Assembly: GCA_964547525.1 (NCBI GenBank)
Contig: CAZJOD010000001.1
Coordinates: 17,452-81,451 of the forward strand
Direction: 5' to 3'
DNA length: 64,000 bases
From: CAZJOD01 sp964547525
GTDB lineage: Bacteria; Bacillota; Clostridia; JAAYHZ01
Shown here: positions 19,421-28,167 of the stretch, one piece after another
Layout of the letters: every line of letters starts with the position of its first letter
How positions within the stretch are numbered: position 1 is the first letter of the stretch
Notes under the pieces: model-generated
What the model saw: the letters and a program-made list of their open reading frames with translations, nothing else
Databases searched by the model: none
Told to the model about the DNA's origin: nothing
Translations under genes and position numbers: made by a program

Positions 19421-19495
19421 ATGAAGAACTTTATTTTATTCCAATAGACCGGCGAACATTAAAACTTAGTCCCTGTAAAATCAAATATTTTAAAG
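19421..19495. repeat. Truncated MITE-like fragment J
   Basis: TTTATTTTATTCCAATAGAC followed by CGGCGAACATTAAAAC resembles the left internal part of copies B and C (TTCAATAACCGAGCGAACAT), but the right half is missing or decayed. Confidence 0.45.
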
Positions 19496-19496
19496 G

Positions 19497-19528
19497 ATAA
19501 AAAAATAGGGCTTGTGCCCTATTTTTAT
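19497..19528 (-). terminator. Intrinsic terminator of the Cys-rich gene
   Basis: AAAATAGGGC and GCCCTATTTT pair around a four-base loop, ten bases downstream of the stop at 19538. On the minus strand the hairpin is followed by a T run (GCCCTATTTTTTTATCC). Confidence 0.85.
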
Positions 19529-19537
19529 AACAGGTTA

Positions 19538-19987
19538 TTAATCGATGGTAATATGTACTTCACAACAATCACCGGTCATTAAAGTGCTCTTGACTGTTAT
19601 TTTGTCACTACCGACTGTATTATCGGTAACAGCTGTTATCATTGCTTTCATAGGATCAAGACACCAGCCGTTACAAGGATTGGCTCCGCCCATCCTTTTA
19701 GATAAAGCGCAAAGCTTACAACTGCCGGCTTTTGCTATGTAACCGTCGGTCACTTTTTCAACTTTCCAATCGGCACACCCGAAAATTTCCGCCAGCTTTG
19801 TAAAAACCTCATCAATCGATTCTACACCTAATTGCCGGTTCATAAGCGGTGCTGTTTGTGCCTGTCTCTCTTTCTTTTTCTCAACCACATAATCCAGTAC
19901 CTTCATTTTTTCATAGGTATTAACCGTCTCGGCGATAGATGCCGCATATGTGTTTTGCAATAAAGCCAATTTCTTTTCAATTTCCAT
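19538..19987 (-). CDS. Small Cys-rich protein, possibly L-2-amino-thiazoline-4-carboxylate hydrolase family
   Basis: The 149-residue soluble protein has a helical N-terminus (about 1-70, rich in Lys and Glu). The C-terminal part holds conserved-looking cysteines: SCKLCAL, NPCNGWCLDP and TGDCCEVHI. The Gly-Asp-x-Cys ending resembles the ATC hydrolase family, but I am not certain. AAAGGAAG precedes the start. A TetR-type operator, TTAACG-TT-CGTTAA, lies 18-31 bases upstream of the start codon and is identical to the one in front of the neighbouring tetR gene, so that repressor very probably controls this gene. Confidence 0.85.
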   Translation of the reverse strand: MEIEKKLALLQNTYAASIAETVNTYEKMKVLDYVVEKKKERQAQTAPLMNRQLGVESIDEVFTKLAEIFGCADWKVEKVTDGYIAKAGSCKLCALSKRMGGANPCNGWCLDPMKAMITAVTDNTVGSDKITVKSTLMTGDCCEVHITID

Positions 19988-20004
19988 TTAAAACACTTCC
20001 TTTC

Positions 20005-20018
20005 TTAACGTTCGTTAA
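20005..20018. promoter_or_regulatory. TetR operator 1 (in front of the Cys-rich gene)
   Basis: The perfect inverted repeat TTAACG-TT-CGTTAA is identical to the site at 20615-20628 in the tetR promoter. It lies between the tetR stop and the start of the downstream gene. Confidence 0.75.
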
Positions 20019-20034
20019 TCATATTTTAAAAAAA

Positions 20035-20595
20035 TTATAGTGCATCCCTAAGGACACACGAGATTTCGCACCGTATTTCATCTTTAGGCAAATAACGATT
20101 TTTTACTACAATACTTTCTATTAAATTTTCCAATAGATGTACTAATGTTCTTACTACTACAACTCCGTCTTTACTATTCTTTAAATGCGGCATAACCAAT
20201 CTGTAGTGTCTTGGTAAGATGGATTTTTCCCACTTATCCATTAACTCCATCAATTCATCGTCACCGTCAAACGATAAATATACTTTCACTCCTAATCGAT
20301 ATATTTTTTTATCGTAATCGTTTAAATGGTTTATGATATAAACGAATTCCGTATAGTAATCAATAATATTATCAATTTTTACTTGTGCTGACAATCTGTT
20401 TAACAATTCGAAATAGTCATTTTTAATTATTTCATGGAATAGCTCTTTCTTGCTTTTAAAGTAATAATATACCATAGGCAAAGAACAATTTGCATCACCG
20501 GCAATATTACGTATGGTAGTTCCGTGATATCCGTCTTTATTAAAATGATCTACAGCGATTTCCTTTATCTTTTTTCTTAAATCGGAATCTGTCAT
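20035..20595 (-). CDS. TetR/AcrR-family transcriptional repressor
   Basis: The protein has 186 residues from ATG 20595, which has AAAGGAT upstream; the longer frame from 20667 would start upstream of the promoter. The N-terminal helix-turn-helix is typical (AVDHFNKDGYHGTTIRNIAG, then SLPMVYYYFKSKKELF). The C-terminal helices form the ligand pocket and dimer interface and cannot be assigned to a ligand. Its own promoter carries an operator just after the -10 box, which indicates autorepression. A second identical operator precedes the adjacent Cys-rich gene, its likely target. Confidence 0.93.
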   Translation of the reverse strand: MTDSDLRKKIKEIAVDHFNKDGYHGTTIRNIAGDANCSLPMVYYYFKSKKELFHEIIKNDYFELLNRLSAQVKIDNIIDYYTEFVYIINHLNDYDKKIYRLGVKVYLSFDGDDELMELMDKWEKSILPRHYRLVMPHLKNSKDGVVVVRTLVHLLENLIESIVVKNRYLPKDEIRCEISCVLRDAL

Positions 20596-20614
20596 TTTTA
20601 TATCCTTTCCATAT

Positions 20615-20628
20615 TTAACGTTCGTTAA
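20615..20628. promoter_or_regulatory. TetR operator 2 (tetR autoregulatory site)
   Basis: TTAACG-TT-CGTTAA sits immediately after the -10 box of the tetR promoter, over the expected start point of transcription. Repressor bound here would block the gene's own transcription. Confidence 0.78.
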
Positions 20629-20629
20629 G

Positions 20630-20658
20630 ATTATATAACACAATAAAAAAAAATGCAA
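20630..20658 (-). promoter_or_regulatory. Sigma-A promoter of tetR
   Basis: On the minus strand TTGCAT (20658-20653), a 17-base spacer containing a nine-T run, and TATAAT (20635-20630) lie upstream of the ATG at 20595. Confidence 0.75.
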
Positions 20659-20740
20659 CAGTTTCATATATAAAATTTATCGATTTGTTGATTTTACACA
20701 TTTCCTATTTAAACGTAACGAATTTGTACTAATATTAAGT

Positions 20741-20767
20741 ACCTTTCATTAATTTTATCATATAATA
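20741..20767 (+). promoter_or_regulatory. Possible sigma-K/sigma-E (mother-cell) promoter
   Basis: CATATAATA at 20759-20767 fits the CATANNNTA -10 box of the sporulation sigmas K and E. An AC pair 16 bases upstream (20741-20742) fits the short sigma-K -35 element. The gene behind it is a spore-cortex type LysM-GH18 protein, which supports the call. Confidence 0.45.
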
Positions 20768-20797
20768 AAGCAGGCAAGTGTATTAAAAGGAGAGGTT

Positions 20798-22084
20798 ATG
20801 CAAATTCATGTAGTTCAAGAAGGACAATCAATATTTAGTATAGCGGGATTATATAACACCACCGTTGCAGCTATTACAAGTGCTAATGAAGTTCCTAATC
20901 CGAATCGGTTGGTTGTAGGACAAACATTGGTTATACCCATAATAGGAAGTTTCTATTGGGTTCAGCCGGGAGACAGTTTATACAGTATAGCACAAATGTA
21001 CGGAATAAGTTATCAAGAGCTTGCACGTATTAACAGTATCTCTGTGACCGGACCTTTGCAAGTGGGGTTAAGGTTATATATTCCTCCCCAACCGAAAACA
21101 GAGGTGGAAATCAATGCATATGTGGAACCAATAGGTACAACGGTAACGCAGGAATTGCAGCAGTCGGCTCAAAAAGCCGCACCGTATCTGACTTACCTTG
21201 CACCTTTCAGCTATAGAATACAAAGGGACGGCAGTCTGCAGGCACCATTACTTGATAATTTCCCTGCCATAGCCGAAGCTAACGATGCAACATTGATGAT
21301 GGTAGTTACAAACCTTGAAGAAGGGCAATTCAGTGCGGAATTAGGACGAATAGTATTAACAAACGAAGAGGTTCAAAACAATCTGTTGAACAATATAATA
21401 GAAACTGCAAGACAATTAAACTTCAGAGATATACATTTTGATATGGAATTTTTGCCACCGGAGTTAACAGAAAATTATAATGATTTTTTAAGAAAAGCAA
21501 AGGTTCGTTTATCCTCTGAAGGCTATTTAATGTCAACGGCTTTAGCACCAAAGACAAGAGCCGACCAGCCGGGTGCATGGTATGAAGCTCACGATTACAG
21601 AACACATGGAGAAATAGCGGATTTTGTAGTTATTATGACATACGAGTGGGGTTATAGCGGCGGACCTCCAATGGCCGTATCACCTATAGGACCGGTACGA
21701 GATGTACTTGAATATGCTCTTACCGAAATGCCTTCATATAAAATAATGATGGGCCAAAATCTATACGGCTACGATTGGACATTACCATATGTGCCCGGAG
21801 GACCTTATGCAAGGGCTGTGAGTCCTCAGCGCGCTATTGAGCTTGCAGCGGAAAATAACGTGCCTATTGAATATGATTATACGGCACAAGCTCCATATTT
21901 TAGTTATACCAACGCAACCGGGAGTGAACATATAGTATGGTTTGAAGACGCAAGGTCGATTCAGGCAAAATTTGATCTGGTAAAAGAGTTGGATTTAAGA
22001 GGGGTAAGTTATTGGAAGCTAGGACTTTCTTTCCCACAAAATTGGCTTTTAATAGAAGAAAACTTTGATGTGATTAAAAGATAA
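20798..22084 (+). CDS. LysM-LysM-GH18 spore cortex/germination hydrolase (YaaH/SleL type)
   Basis: The 428-residue protein has two LysM domains (residues about 2-47, IHVVQEGQSIFSIAGLYNTT; and 51-97, YWVQPGDSLYSIAQMYGIS) that bind peptidoglycan glycan. A GH18 TIM barrel follows, with the catalytic DIHFDMEFLPPE (D-x-x-D-x-E) around residue 217. The domain order and length match Bacillus YaaH/SleL, N-acetylglucosaminidases that degrade cortex fragments in germination. There is no signal peptide, as in that family, where the LysM domains target the forespore from the mother cell. AAAGGAGAGG precedes the ATG, and a sigma-K-like promoter is visible. Confidence 0.93.
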   Translation: MQIHVVQEGQSIFSIAGLYNTTVAAITSANEVPNPNRLVVGQTLVIPIIGSFYWVQPGDSLYSIAQMYGISYQELARINSISVTGPLQVGLRLYIPPQPKTEVEINAYVEPIGTTVTQELQQSAQKAAPYLTYLAPFSYRIQRDGSLQAPLLDNFPAIAEANDATLMMVVTNLEEGQFSAELGRIVLTNEEVQNNLLNNIIETARQLNFRDIHFDMEFLPPELTENYNDFLRKAKVRLSSEGYLMSTALAPKTRADQPGAWYEAHDYRTHGEIADFVVIMTYEWGYSGGPPMAVSPIGPVRDVLEYALTEMPSYKIMMGQNLYGYDWTLPYVPGGPYARAVSPQRAIELAAENNVPIEYDYTAQAPYFSYTNATGSEHIVWFEDARSIQAKFDLVKELDLRGVSYWKLGLSFPQNWLLIEENFDVIKR

Positions 22085-22114
22085 AATACATAAACCCATT
22101 AGACATTTCATTGC

Positions 22115-22160
22115 AGGGGTACTTCGATTATTATTTAAATATCGTTGTACCCTTTAAAAA
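22115..22160 (+). terminator. Intrinsic terminator of the LysM-GH18 gene
   Basis: GGGTAC-tt-CGAT and ATCG-tt-GTACCC form a long hairpin with a symmetric internal bulge, followed by TTTAAAAATTT. The rest of the 22085-22416 gap is AT-rich, with no gene seen. Confidence 0.75.
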
Positions 22161-22416
22161 TTTACCGGATTTCTATTTTTGCTTCACTTCATCGGACCAC
22201 AATCTATAAATATTTTTTTTGCAAAAAAATGCACATAAATAAACTTTATAATAACTACAGATATTTTTTACCGATTTTTATTTACATTTAAATACTCTTG
22301 ATTTATATGCATCTAAACGTTAAGATATTATTTAATAATAAACAGATCCGGTTGATTTGCATAAATTATTATACCATACAGAGGTCGGTTTATAATAATA
22401 TATAGGGAGAAAATTA

Positions 22417-23526
22417 ATGCTTGATTATGATAACATGAGAGCCCAAAGAAGTTTTAATTGGAACGCAACTATTTTATGGCATCCTCTCCTTGAAATATCA
22501 GGGATAAGTGTTAGCGAGTACACAAAAAACCCAAAAGCGGGAGTTGAAGTGTTCAGCAAGAAAAATCGAAAAAGGGTTTATGATATGTTTGAAGGCCGTT
22601 TACGTGAGCCTGCCGTTTCCTGTCCTCCTATATCATACGGACATTTAAATTCTATTGGTATCGATCTGGTATTCCCGGAAGGAAACGGTGAAGTTAATTA
22701 TGTTCACAACGATCTTTCTATGGATGAATGTATCGCATTGTTTGATCGTGATATAGATTATGCCAAAACAGGTTATGTACTCAAACAAATGGAATATCAA
22801 AAAATATTACAGGAAGCTTATCCGGGTGAATCGGTAGGATTGGCGTTTGCAGCCGAAGGTCCTATAACCGAAGCATATTTTTTAAGAGATATTAACGTTT
22901 ATATGGATCCTTACGACCAACCCGAAAAACTTAAGATCCTGTTGGATAAAATATGCGACAGTGTCTTTAAATTTAAAAACGCATTTGCAGAATATAAAGG
23001 CCCCGGTAAAAGCTTTACTATTTATGACGACTGTGCCGCTCAATTTTCACCATGGATGTGGCCGGAGTTTGTTCTTCCCTACTGGGAAAAATATTTTAAA
23101 GCTTATACCAACGATCGAAGAGGCGTTCATTGTGAAGACATGAAAGTCGAACATCTGAAGTTTTTAGAACAAATTAACATGACCGATTACGACCCAAGAA
23201 TTTCACCTGCTCTAAATCCTGAAAATATTACGGCAAATACCCGTGTTCCGTTTTCATGGTTTTTCGCTCCCATATATATACACAATATAGGGCTTGACGA
23301 GGTGGAGGATTTTGTTTTTAAAGCTGTTGCCGATGGTGCATCCACACTTTTTACCCATGTAAGCGCCGATATGATTGACGATCTGTCTGTAAAAAAAGTT
23401 CTTAAATTTATAGACACGTGTGAAACCGTAAAGGATATTTTCAAAAAAGGCGGTACACGGTGCGACTTATTAACTCAAGTATCTGAAAAAGGGAAAATAA
23501 AATTTTGGAGCAAGTGGCCCAAATAA
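22417..23526 (+). CDS. URO-D-fold protein (uroporphyrinogen decarboxylase-like methyltransferase family)
   Basis: The 369-residue protein belongs to the URO-D superfamily, but to a different branch from the protein at 1947. Recognisable parts are GIDLVFPEG, the middle AAEGPITEAYFLRDINVYMD (the family's GPxT segment), DDCAAQFSPWMWPEFVLPYW, and RRGVHCEDMKVEHLKFL, where His and Cys are adjacent rather than in HxC spacing. The end is rich in Lys (EKGKIKFWSKWPK). GGGAG precedes the ATG. No HemE-type context or corrinoid protein is next to it. It ends at a strong terminator, so it is a single gene. Methyl transfer is possible; the substrate is unknown. Confidence 0.82.
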   Translation: MLDYDNMRAQRSFNWNATILWHPLLEISGISVSEYTKNPKAGVEVFSKKNRKRVYDMFEGRLREPAVSCPPISYGHLNSIGIDLVFPEGNGEVNYVHNDLSMDECIALFDRDIDYAKTGYVLKQMEYQKILQEAYPGESVGLAFAAEGPITEAYFLRDINVYMDPYDQPEKLKILLDKICDSVFKFKNAFAEYKGPGKSFTIYDDCAAQFSPWMWPEFVLPYWEKYFKAYTNDRRGVHCEDMKVEHLKFLEQINMTDYDPRISPALNPENITANTRVPFSWFFAPIYIHNIGLDEVEDFVFKAVADGASTLFTHVSADMIDDLSVKKVLKFIDTCETVKDIFKKGGTRCDLLTQVSEKGKIKFWSKWPK

Positions 23527-23533
23527 ATACATT

Positions 23534-23578
23534 AAACTAACCGGGTTTTAATAACAATTAAAATCCGGTTAGTTTTTT
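23534..23578 (+). terminator. Intrinsic terminator after the second URO-D gene
   Basis: AAACTAACCGG (23534-23544) pairs with CCGGTTAGTTT (23565-23575), followed by T residues, and ends the transcript before the GH109-like gene. Confidence 0.88.
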
Positions 23579-23619
23579 AAAATCATAATATCGTATTAAA
23601 CGATGAAAGGGGAAAAGCA

Positions 23620-24840
23620 ATGCATAACAAGATAGTAAAATTAGGTTTAATCGGACTAGGCTCCAGGGGAAGAGGTTTGACTCGAAATCTGGTACATATT
23701 GACGGCATAGAAATTGTAGCTTTATGTGATATCAATCCGGCTTTTTTTGATGAACTATCAGAGTTTTTTGATAAGTCTCAAATACAAAAACCGGACTTTT
23801 ATACCGATTATAATGAATTCCTTGCAAGATCGGATATTGAAGGTGTGGTAATCGCAACGAATTGGATAACTCACATACCTCTTGCCATAGCCGCCATGAA
23901 AGCCGGTAAATACGTGGGGGTTGAAGTCGGTGGTGCCGCATCGATTGATGAATGTTGGCAGCTTGTAAGAGTGTCGGAGGAGACCAAAATCCCATGTATG
24001 CTCCTGGAGAATTGTTGTTACGGTAAATACGAGTTGATGGTTTTTAACATGATAAAAAAAGGCTTGTTTGGAGAAGTAGTACACTGCGAATGTGGATACG
24101 GTCACGATCTTCGAGGACTTGCAGGACGTAAGAATAATCGTTTGTATAATAATATGCACAGAAATGGTGATCTGTATCCCACACACGGAGTGGGACCTAT
24201 TGCAAAAATGTTGAATATTAATCGTGGAAATCGTTTCGTTTCAATTACGTCTATGGCCTCAAAGGCGGTAGGATTAAAGGACTGGATCAAAAAACATAAA
24301 GATACGGATTATGAATTGGTAAACTTTGATTTTGTTAAAGGCGATGTAGTACAATCTCTGATAAAATGTGCTCACGGCGAAACTGTTTTGGTAACCCATA
24401 ACGTTACTCTCCCCAGACCTTACTCACGGTTTAATGTTGTTCACGGAACCAATGGAATATATATGGAAGACAAAAAGGGTATCTTTATTGACGGCAAAAC
24501 TGAAGATGAAAAATGGGATTGTATTGACGATTATTTTGATGAATACGGACATCCTTTATGGAAAGAGTTTGAAGCAAGCGGTGTCAAAGGCGGTCACGGG
24601 GGGATGGATCCGTTAACATTAAAAGCTTTCGCAGACAGTGTCCGTAACAAAACTCAAACTCCTATTGATGTTTATGATACGGCTACTTGGATGGCTATAA
24701 CCGTCCTATCGGAACAATCAATTTATACCGGCAGCGCTCCTATAGCATTCCCTGATTTTACCAATGGGAAATGGATAGATCGTGAAGAATCGGTAAAAAG
24801 CATATACTCCCTGGATGATGTTTATCCGAAAGATTCATAA
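23620..24840 (+). CDS. GH109-like Gfo/Idh/MocA-family protein
   Basis: The 406-residue protein has a Rossmann N-terminus (LGLIGLGSRGRGLTRNLVHI, residues 6-25). Several signatures are those of glycoside hydrolase family 109: ENCCYGKYEL, YPTHGVGPIAKMLNINRGNR (residues about 188-207), and GGHGGMDPLTLKAF near residue 327. GH109 enzymes use tightly bound NAD to cleave alpha-N-acetylgalactosaminides by an oxidation-elimination mechanism; other members act as dehydrogenases. No signal peptide is visible, so it probably acts on imported sugars. It has its own ribosome site (GAAAGGGG) after an upstream terminator. The exact glycoside is not known. Confidence 0.9.
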   Translation: MHNKIVKLGLIGLGSRGRGLTRNLVHIDGIEIVALCDINPAFFDELSEFFDKSQIQKPDFYTDYNEFLARSDIEGVVIATNWITHIPLAIAAMKAGKYVGVEVGGAASIDECWQLVRVSEETKIPCMLLENCCYGKYELMVFNMIKKGLFGEVVHCECGYGHDLRGLAGRKNNRLYNNMHRNGDLYPTHGVGPIAKMLNINRGNRFVSITSMASKAVGLKDWIKKHKDTDYELVNFDFVKGDVVQSLIKCAHGETVLVTHNVTLPRPYSRFNVVHGTNGIYMEDKKGIFIDGKTEDEKWDCIDDYFDEYGHPLWKEFEASGVKGGHGGMDPLTLKAFADSVRNKTQTPIDVYDTATWMAITVLSEQSIYTGSAPIAFPDFTNGKWIDREESVKSIYSLDDVYPKDS

Positions 24841-24864
24841 TAATTTTATTATAAATATACATAT

Positions 24865-24946
24865 ATCCGGTTTAATATATTAAACAACGAGAAAAAGACG
24901 ATTTTTACAGGTGTTTTACATGTGCCAAATATTTTTTAAACCGGAT
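24865..24946. repeat. Long-loop inverted repeat between convergent genes
   Basis: ATCCGGTTTAA at 24865-24875 is exactly repeated in reverse complement at 24936-24946, with about 60 bases between. The loop contains a second palindrome, TTTAATATATTAAA. It may be a folded 3' end shared by the convergent GH109-like and aldolase transcripts. Confidence 0.45.
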
Positions 24947-25027
24947 CTATACACATTAAAAAATTAATTTTACTGCAGTAACATTATTTTACCAAATGCA
25001 AAAACATTGAACTGTAAATTCAAAGGT

Positions 25028-26053
25028 TTATTGTATTAACTCAATAACCGCTTTTATTACATAATCTATATCATCTTTACTTATGTAATAATGAGTTACA
25101 AATCTATACTCTCCATCTTCACTTCCATTTATTTTAATGCCTTTTTTCAATAAACCGGTTATCAGGTCTTCACCTTTTAAAATGTCTTCAGGTATTGTAA
25201 AGAAAACCATATTGATATCCAACCGATTCTTATAAACATTTATACCGGTTATGTCGTTCAGTTTACCCGCCATATATTTGGCATTTTCATGATCAATCGC
25301 CAAACGTTCCGTTAGGTTTTCCAACGCATATATTCCCGGTGCGGCTAAAATACCGGTTTGTCTTAACCCTCCACCCATTAACTTTCTGTATTTTCTTGCT
25401 TTTTCAATAAATATTTTAGTACCTATAAGTAATGAACCTATTGGCGCACACAATCCTTTTGACAGACAAATATTAATGGAATCCACGTACCTTGCCATAT
25501 CCTTATTACCGATATCCAAAGCTTTTACAGCATTAAAATATCTTGCTCCGTCAAGATGTACCGGTATATTGAATTCATCCGCCACCTTTTTGATCTCCAT
25601 CATATTTTGCAGGCTTAAAACAGTACCGTCCGATCTTGCATTTTCAAGACATATCAATCCGGTATCCGGATAGTGGATATCTTTTGACCTTATCATTTTT
25701 TTAAGTTTTAAAGGATCCATATATTTGTCAATAATGTCTATACTCCTTGTTTGTACGCCTGAAATAACCGCTGCAGCGCCTACCTCATGCATAAGAACAT
25801 GAGAATCGGATCCGACAATAATCTCGTCACCCCTTTTTGTATGCGTAACAATAGCTAATTGGTTCCCAAAAGTTCCGCTGGGAACAAATAATGCGGCTTC
25901 CTTCCCCACCATATCCGCCGCCATATTCTCCAGCTTGATTACGGTAGGATCGTCCCCATACACATCATCACCCACTGCGGCTGTTATCATAAGCTCTCTC
26001 ATTTCCATAAGAGGAACGGTTACCGTATCGCTTCTTAAATCAATATATTTCAT
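25028..26053 (-). CDS. ltaE: Low-specificity L-threonine aldolase
   Basis: The 341-residue fold-type I PLP enzyme cleaves L-threonine or L-allo-threonine to glycine and acetaldehyde. Family signatures are IDLRSDTVTVP at the N-terminus, GDDVYGDDPTV, PSGTFGNQLAI, SHVLMHEVGA, HLDGARYFNA (Asp holding the PLP ring nitrogen) and CLSKGLCAPIGSLL, with the PLP lysine at K199, then the Arg-rich GGGLRQTGILAA. Length and all motifs are normal for the family. It is a single gene. The ribosome site before the ATG is weak. It can supply glycine in anaerobic amino-acid metabolism. Confidence 0.95.
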   Translation of the reverse strand: MKYIDLRSDTVTVPLMEMRELMITAAVGDDVYGDDPTVIKLENMAADMVGKEAALFVPSGTFGNQLAIVTHTKRGDEIIVGSDSHVLMHEVGAAAVISGVQTRSIDIIDKYMDPLKLKKMIRSKDIHYPDTGLICLENARSDGTVLSLQNMMEIKKVADEFNIPVHLDGARYFNAVKALDIGNKDMARYVDSINICLSKGLCAPIGSLLIGTKIFIEKARKYRKLMGGGLRQTGILAAPGIYALENLTERLAIDHENAKYMAGKLNDITGINVYKNRLDINMVFFTIPEDILKGEDLITGLLKKGIKINGSEDGEYRFVTHYYISKDDIDYVIKAVIELIQ

Positions 26054-26540
26054 AATTATAATTACTTAAACAGAAACAATTACAGTTTTTGTTTTCTTCC
26101 TTTCTGATATATATGTCATTTATTATATACTTTTTTATTTTAACATCAAGTTAATATAAAATCATGGGTAAGGGCGTCGACATAATCTCTTCTTTACTTA
26201 CTCACAAATTAACATAATTATGAATATAGTATATAGACATGAAAAGCCAGACAAAGGTTGTCAATATTTTATCGAAATTTTTTGGCAAAAATGAAGTATC
26301 TATACCGGTGAAACAACAAGACTTCGCGTTGACCGCGACAGGTAAAAAATGCATGTTGAGTCGTTACAGATTTCAAATTAAGTTTGGTTTATAAGTTTTA
26401 CAATGAAATCGTCTGTTCATTAACAATCATCTCTCGGATCCTCTCTCGTATTTTCTTTTACATTAATATATACTTGTAAAATTATTCGTATTAAGCTAAA
26501 CTGAATTGAAATAAATATGTTTAGTCTTGTTACAGATTAC
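26054..26540. other. 487-bp intergenic stretch with one doubtful short frame
   Basis: The stretch is AT-rich and has no clear gene. A 51-codon frame at 26239-26394 (starting MKSQTKVVNILSKFFGKNEV) has no ribosome site and no recognised domain. A TTTTACAATGAAATCG segment near 26396 recalls the right end of the MITE family and may be a decayed copy. Confidence 0.35.
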
Positions 26541-26686
26541 ACATGATTATACTGCAAAAATTTTATTTTATTTCAATAACCGAGCGAACATTGAACCGAA
26601 GTTATAAAATCAATTGGTGAAGGTATTTTCATTAACCGATATACACCGGATCACAGTAAGTTTGAGTTTATTGCAGTGAAATCACA
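26541..26686. repeat. MITE-like element copy C
   Basis: Left end ACATGATTATACTGCAAAAA, right end TTATTGCAGTGAAATCACAC. The interior (CCGAGCGAACATTGAACCGA, then AATCAATTGGTGAAGGTATT) matches copies B and F. It ends 30 bases before the acyltransferase start codon. Confidence 0.8.
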
Positions 26687-26716
26687 CATTTTAAAATTTT
26701 CACAGGGAGAGATAGA

Positions 26717-27994
26717 ATGAAATCAATAATACTTGAGGACATTAAACGATTTGATTTCCAAAAAGAGCCTATTAGGCAAAAATTCTATTTGAAGCCGTTA
26801 ACATGGGCGTTAAGTTTTCCTAGTGTTTGGATGCACCAAACCAAAATTCATCGTATTAATATGGAAAATTTAAAACCTCCATATTTATTATTATGTAATC
26901 ATAATGCATTTTTTGATTTCAAAGTAACGACGGCGGCTATCTTTCCTGAAAAATCAAACTATGTAGTTGCAATCGACGGATTTGTCAAAAGAGAATGGTT
27001 ACTTAGAAATGTCGGTTGTATTGGAAAACGAAAATTTACAAACGATACAAATTTAATTCGACATCTAAAGCAAGTAATACAAAACGGAGACATTGCCGTC
27101 TTGTATCCGGAGGCACGCTATTCATTATGTGGTACAAATGCGGTACTACCTCAATCCATAGGAAAACTGGCTAAATTTTTAAAGGTTCCTGTAGTTACAC
27201 TCATAATGAACGGCCACCACATAAATTCTCCTTTTTGGAATTTAAAAGAGAGAGGAAACAAAACTGAAGCTACCTTAAAACAACTAATTACTATTGACAA
27301 GATAAAAACGCTTTCTTATGAAGAGATTTACAGACTCATAAAAAAGGAATTTGTTTACGATGATTATGCATGGCAAAAAGCCAACCAAATAAAAGTTACA
27401 TATATAGATCGAGCCAAAGGTCTTCATAAGGTTTTATACCAATGCCCTCAATGTATGACAGAGTATCATATGGTATCTGAAGGAAGCCGAATACGTTGCA
27501 ATCATTGCCAAAAAGAATGGGCTATGTCAGAATACGGCGAATTGTCTGCAATACAAGGAGAAACGGAATTTTCCCATATACCGAATTGGTATGAGTGGCA
27601 AAGAACTCAAGTACGTAAGGAAGTCGAGGAAGGAAGGTATAACTTTTCCGCACAAGTTGAAGTTCGTTCTTTACCGAATTCAAAAGGTTTTATCCATTTG
27701 GGTGACGGATTTTTAACTCATGATAACAATGGATTCATATTGACAGGCACTTATAACGGGCAACCTTATCAAATTGAAAAAAGTGTAAATTCCCTTTATT
27801 CGTGTCACATCGAATATAACTATCTTGGTAAATACGGTGATTGCATAGATTTAAATACACTTACCGATACATATTACATCTATCCTAAAAATTGCGATTT
27901 TTCAGTGACAAAAATCGCATTGGCTACTGAAGAACTTTATGAATTGAATCGTCGTACCACTTTGTTAATGAAACCTTTAGTAAATAAAAAATGA
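26717..27994 (+). CDS. PlsC-like lysophospholipid acyltransferase with zinc-ribbon insert
   Basis: The 425-residue protein has the 1-acyl-glycerol-3-phosphate acyltransferase motif HNAFFDF (H62-x4-D67) and a later LYPEARYSLCG segment (motif III, acceptor binding), as in enzymes that add a second acyl chain in phospholipid synthesis. After residue 240 come two CxxC pairs (CPQC, CNHC) that form a zinc ribbon, then a region of unknown fold. The family core is only about 220 residues, so the C-terminal half is an extension. GGGAGAG precedes the ATG, and a MITE copy occupies the promoter region. A terminator follows. Substrate unknown. Confidence 0.88.
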   Translation: MKSIILEDIKRFDFQKEPIRQKFYLKPLTWALSFPSVWMHQTKIHRINMENLKPPYLLLCNHNAFFDFKVTTAAIFPEKSNYVVAIDGFVKREWLLRNVGCIGKRKFTNDTNLIRHLKQVIQNGDIAVLYPEARYSLCGTNAVLPQSIGKLAKFLKVPVVTLIMNGHHINSPFWNLKERGNKTEATLKQLITIDKIKTLSYEEIYRLIKKEFVYDDYAWQKANQIKVTYIDRAKGLHKVLYQCPQCMTEYHMVSEGSRIRCNHCQKEWAMSEYGELSAIQGETEFSHIPNWYEWQRTQVRKEVEEGRYNFSAQVEVRSLPNSKGFIHLGDGFLTHDNNGFILTGTYNGQPYQIEKSVNSLYSCHIEYNYLGKYGDCIDLNTLTDTYYIYPKNCDFSVTKIALATEELYELNRRTTLLMKPLVNKK

Positions 27995-28098
27995 TATGTA
28001 TATTTATTCAGCAGTATGACGACTGTAACCGTGAATCCTCTTCTAAGGTCATTTATCGGTTTACCAAAACTTTAAAAATTAAATGTTTCACAAATCGA

Positions 28099-28132
28099 GA
28101 AAAGGCTGAAGTTATGTTTCAGCCTTTTGTTT
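28099..28132 (+). terminator. Intrinsic terminator of the acyltransferase gene
   Basis: AAAGGCTGAA and TTCAGCCTTT form a 10-bp stem followed by TTGTTT. Confidence 0.85.
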
Positions 28133-28167
28133 CAAACTGTTATACTCTATAAAAACTGTCCTTATAT

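Noticed and set aside
26239..26394. 51-codon frame between the threonine aldolase and acyltransferase genes
   Set aside because: No ribosome site, no recognised family and no operon context; kept only as a note on the intergenic stretch.
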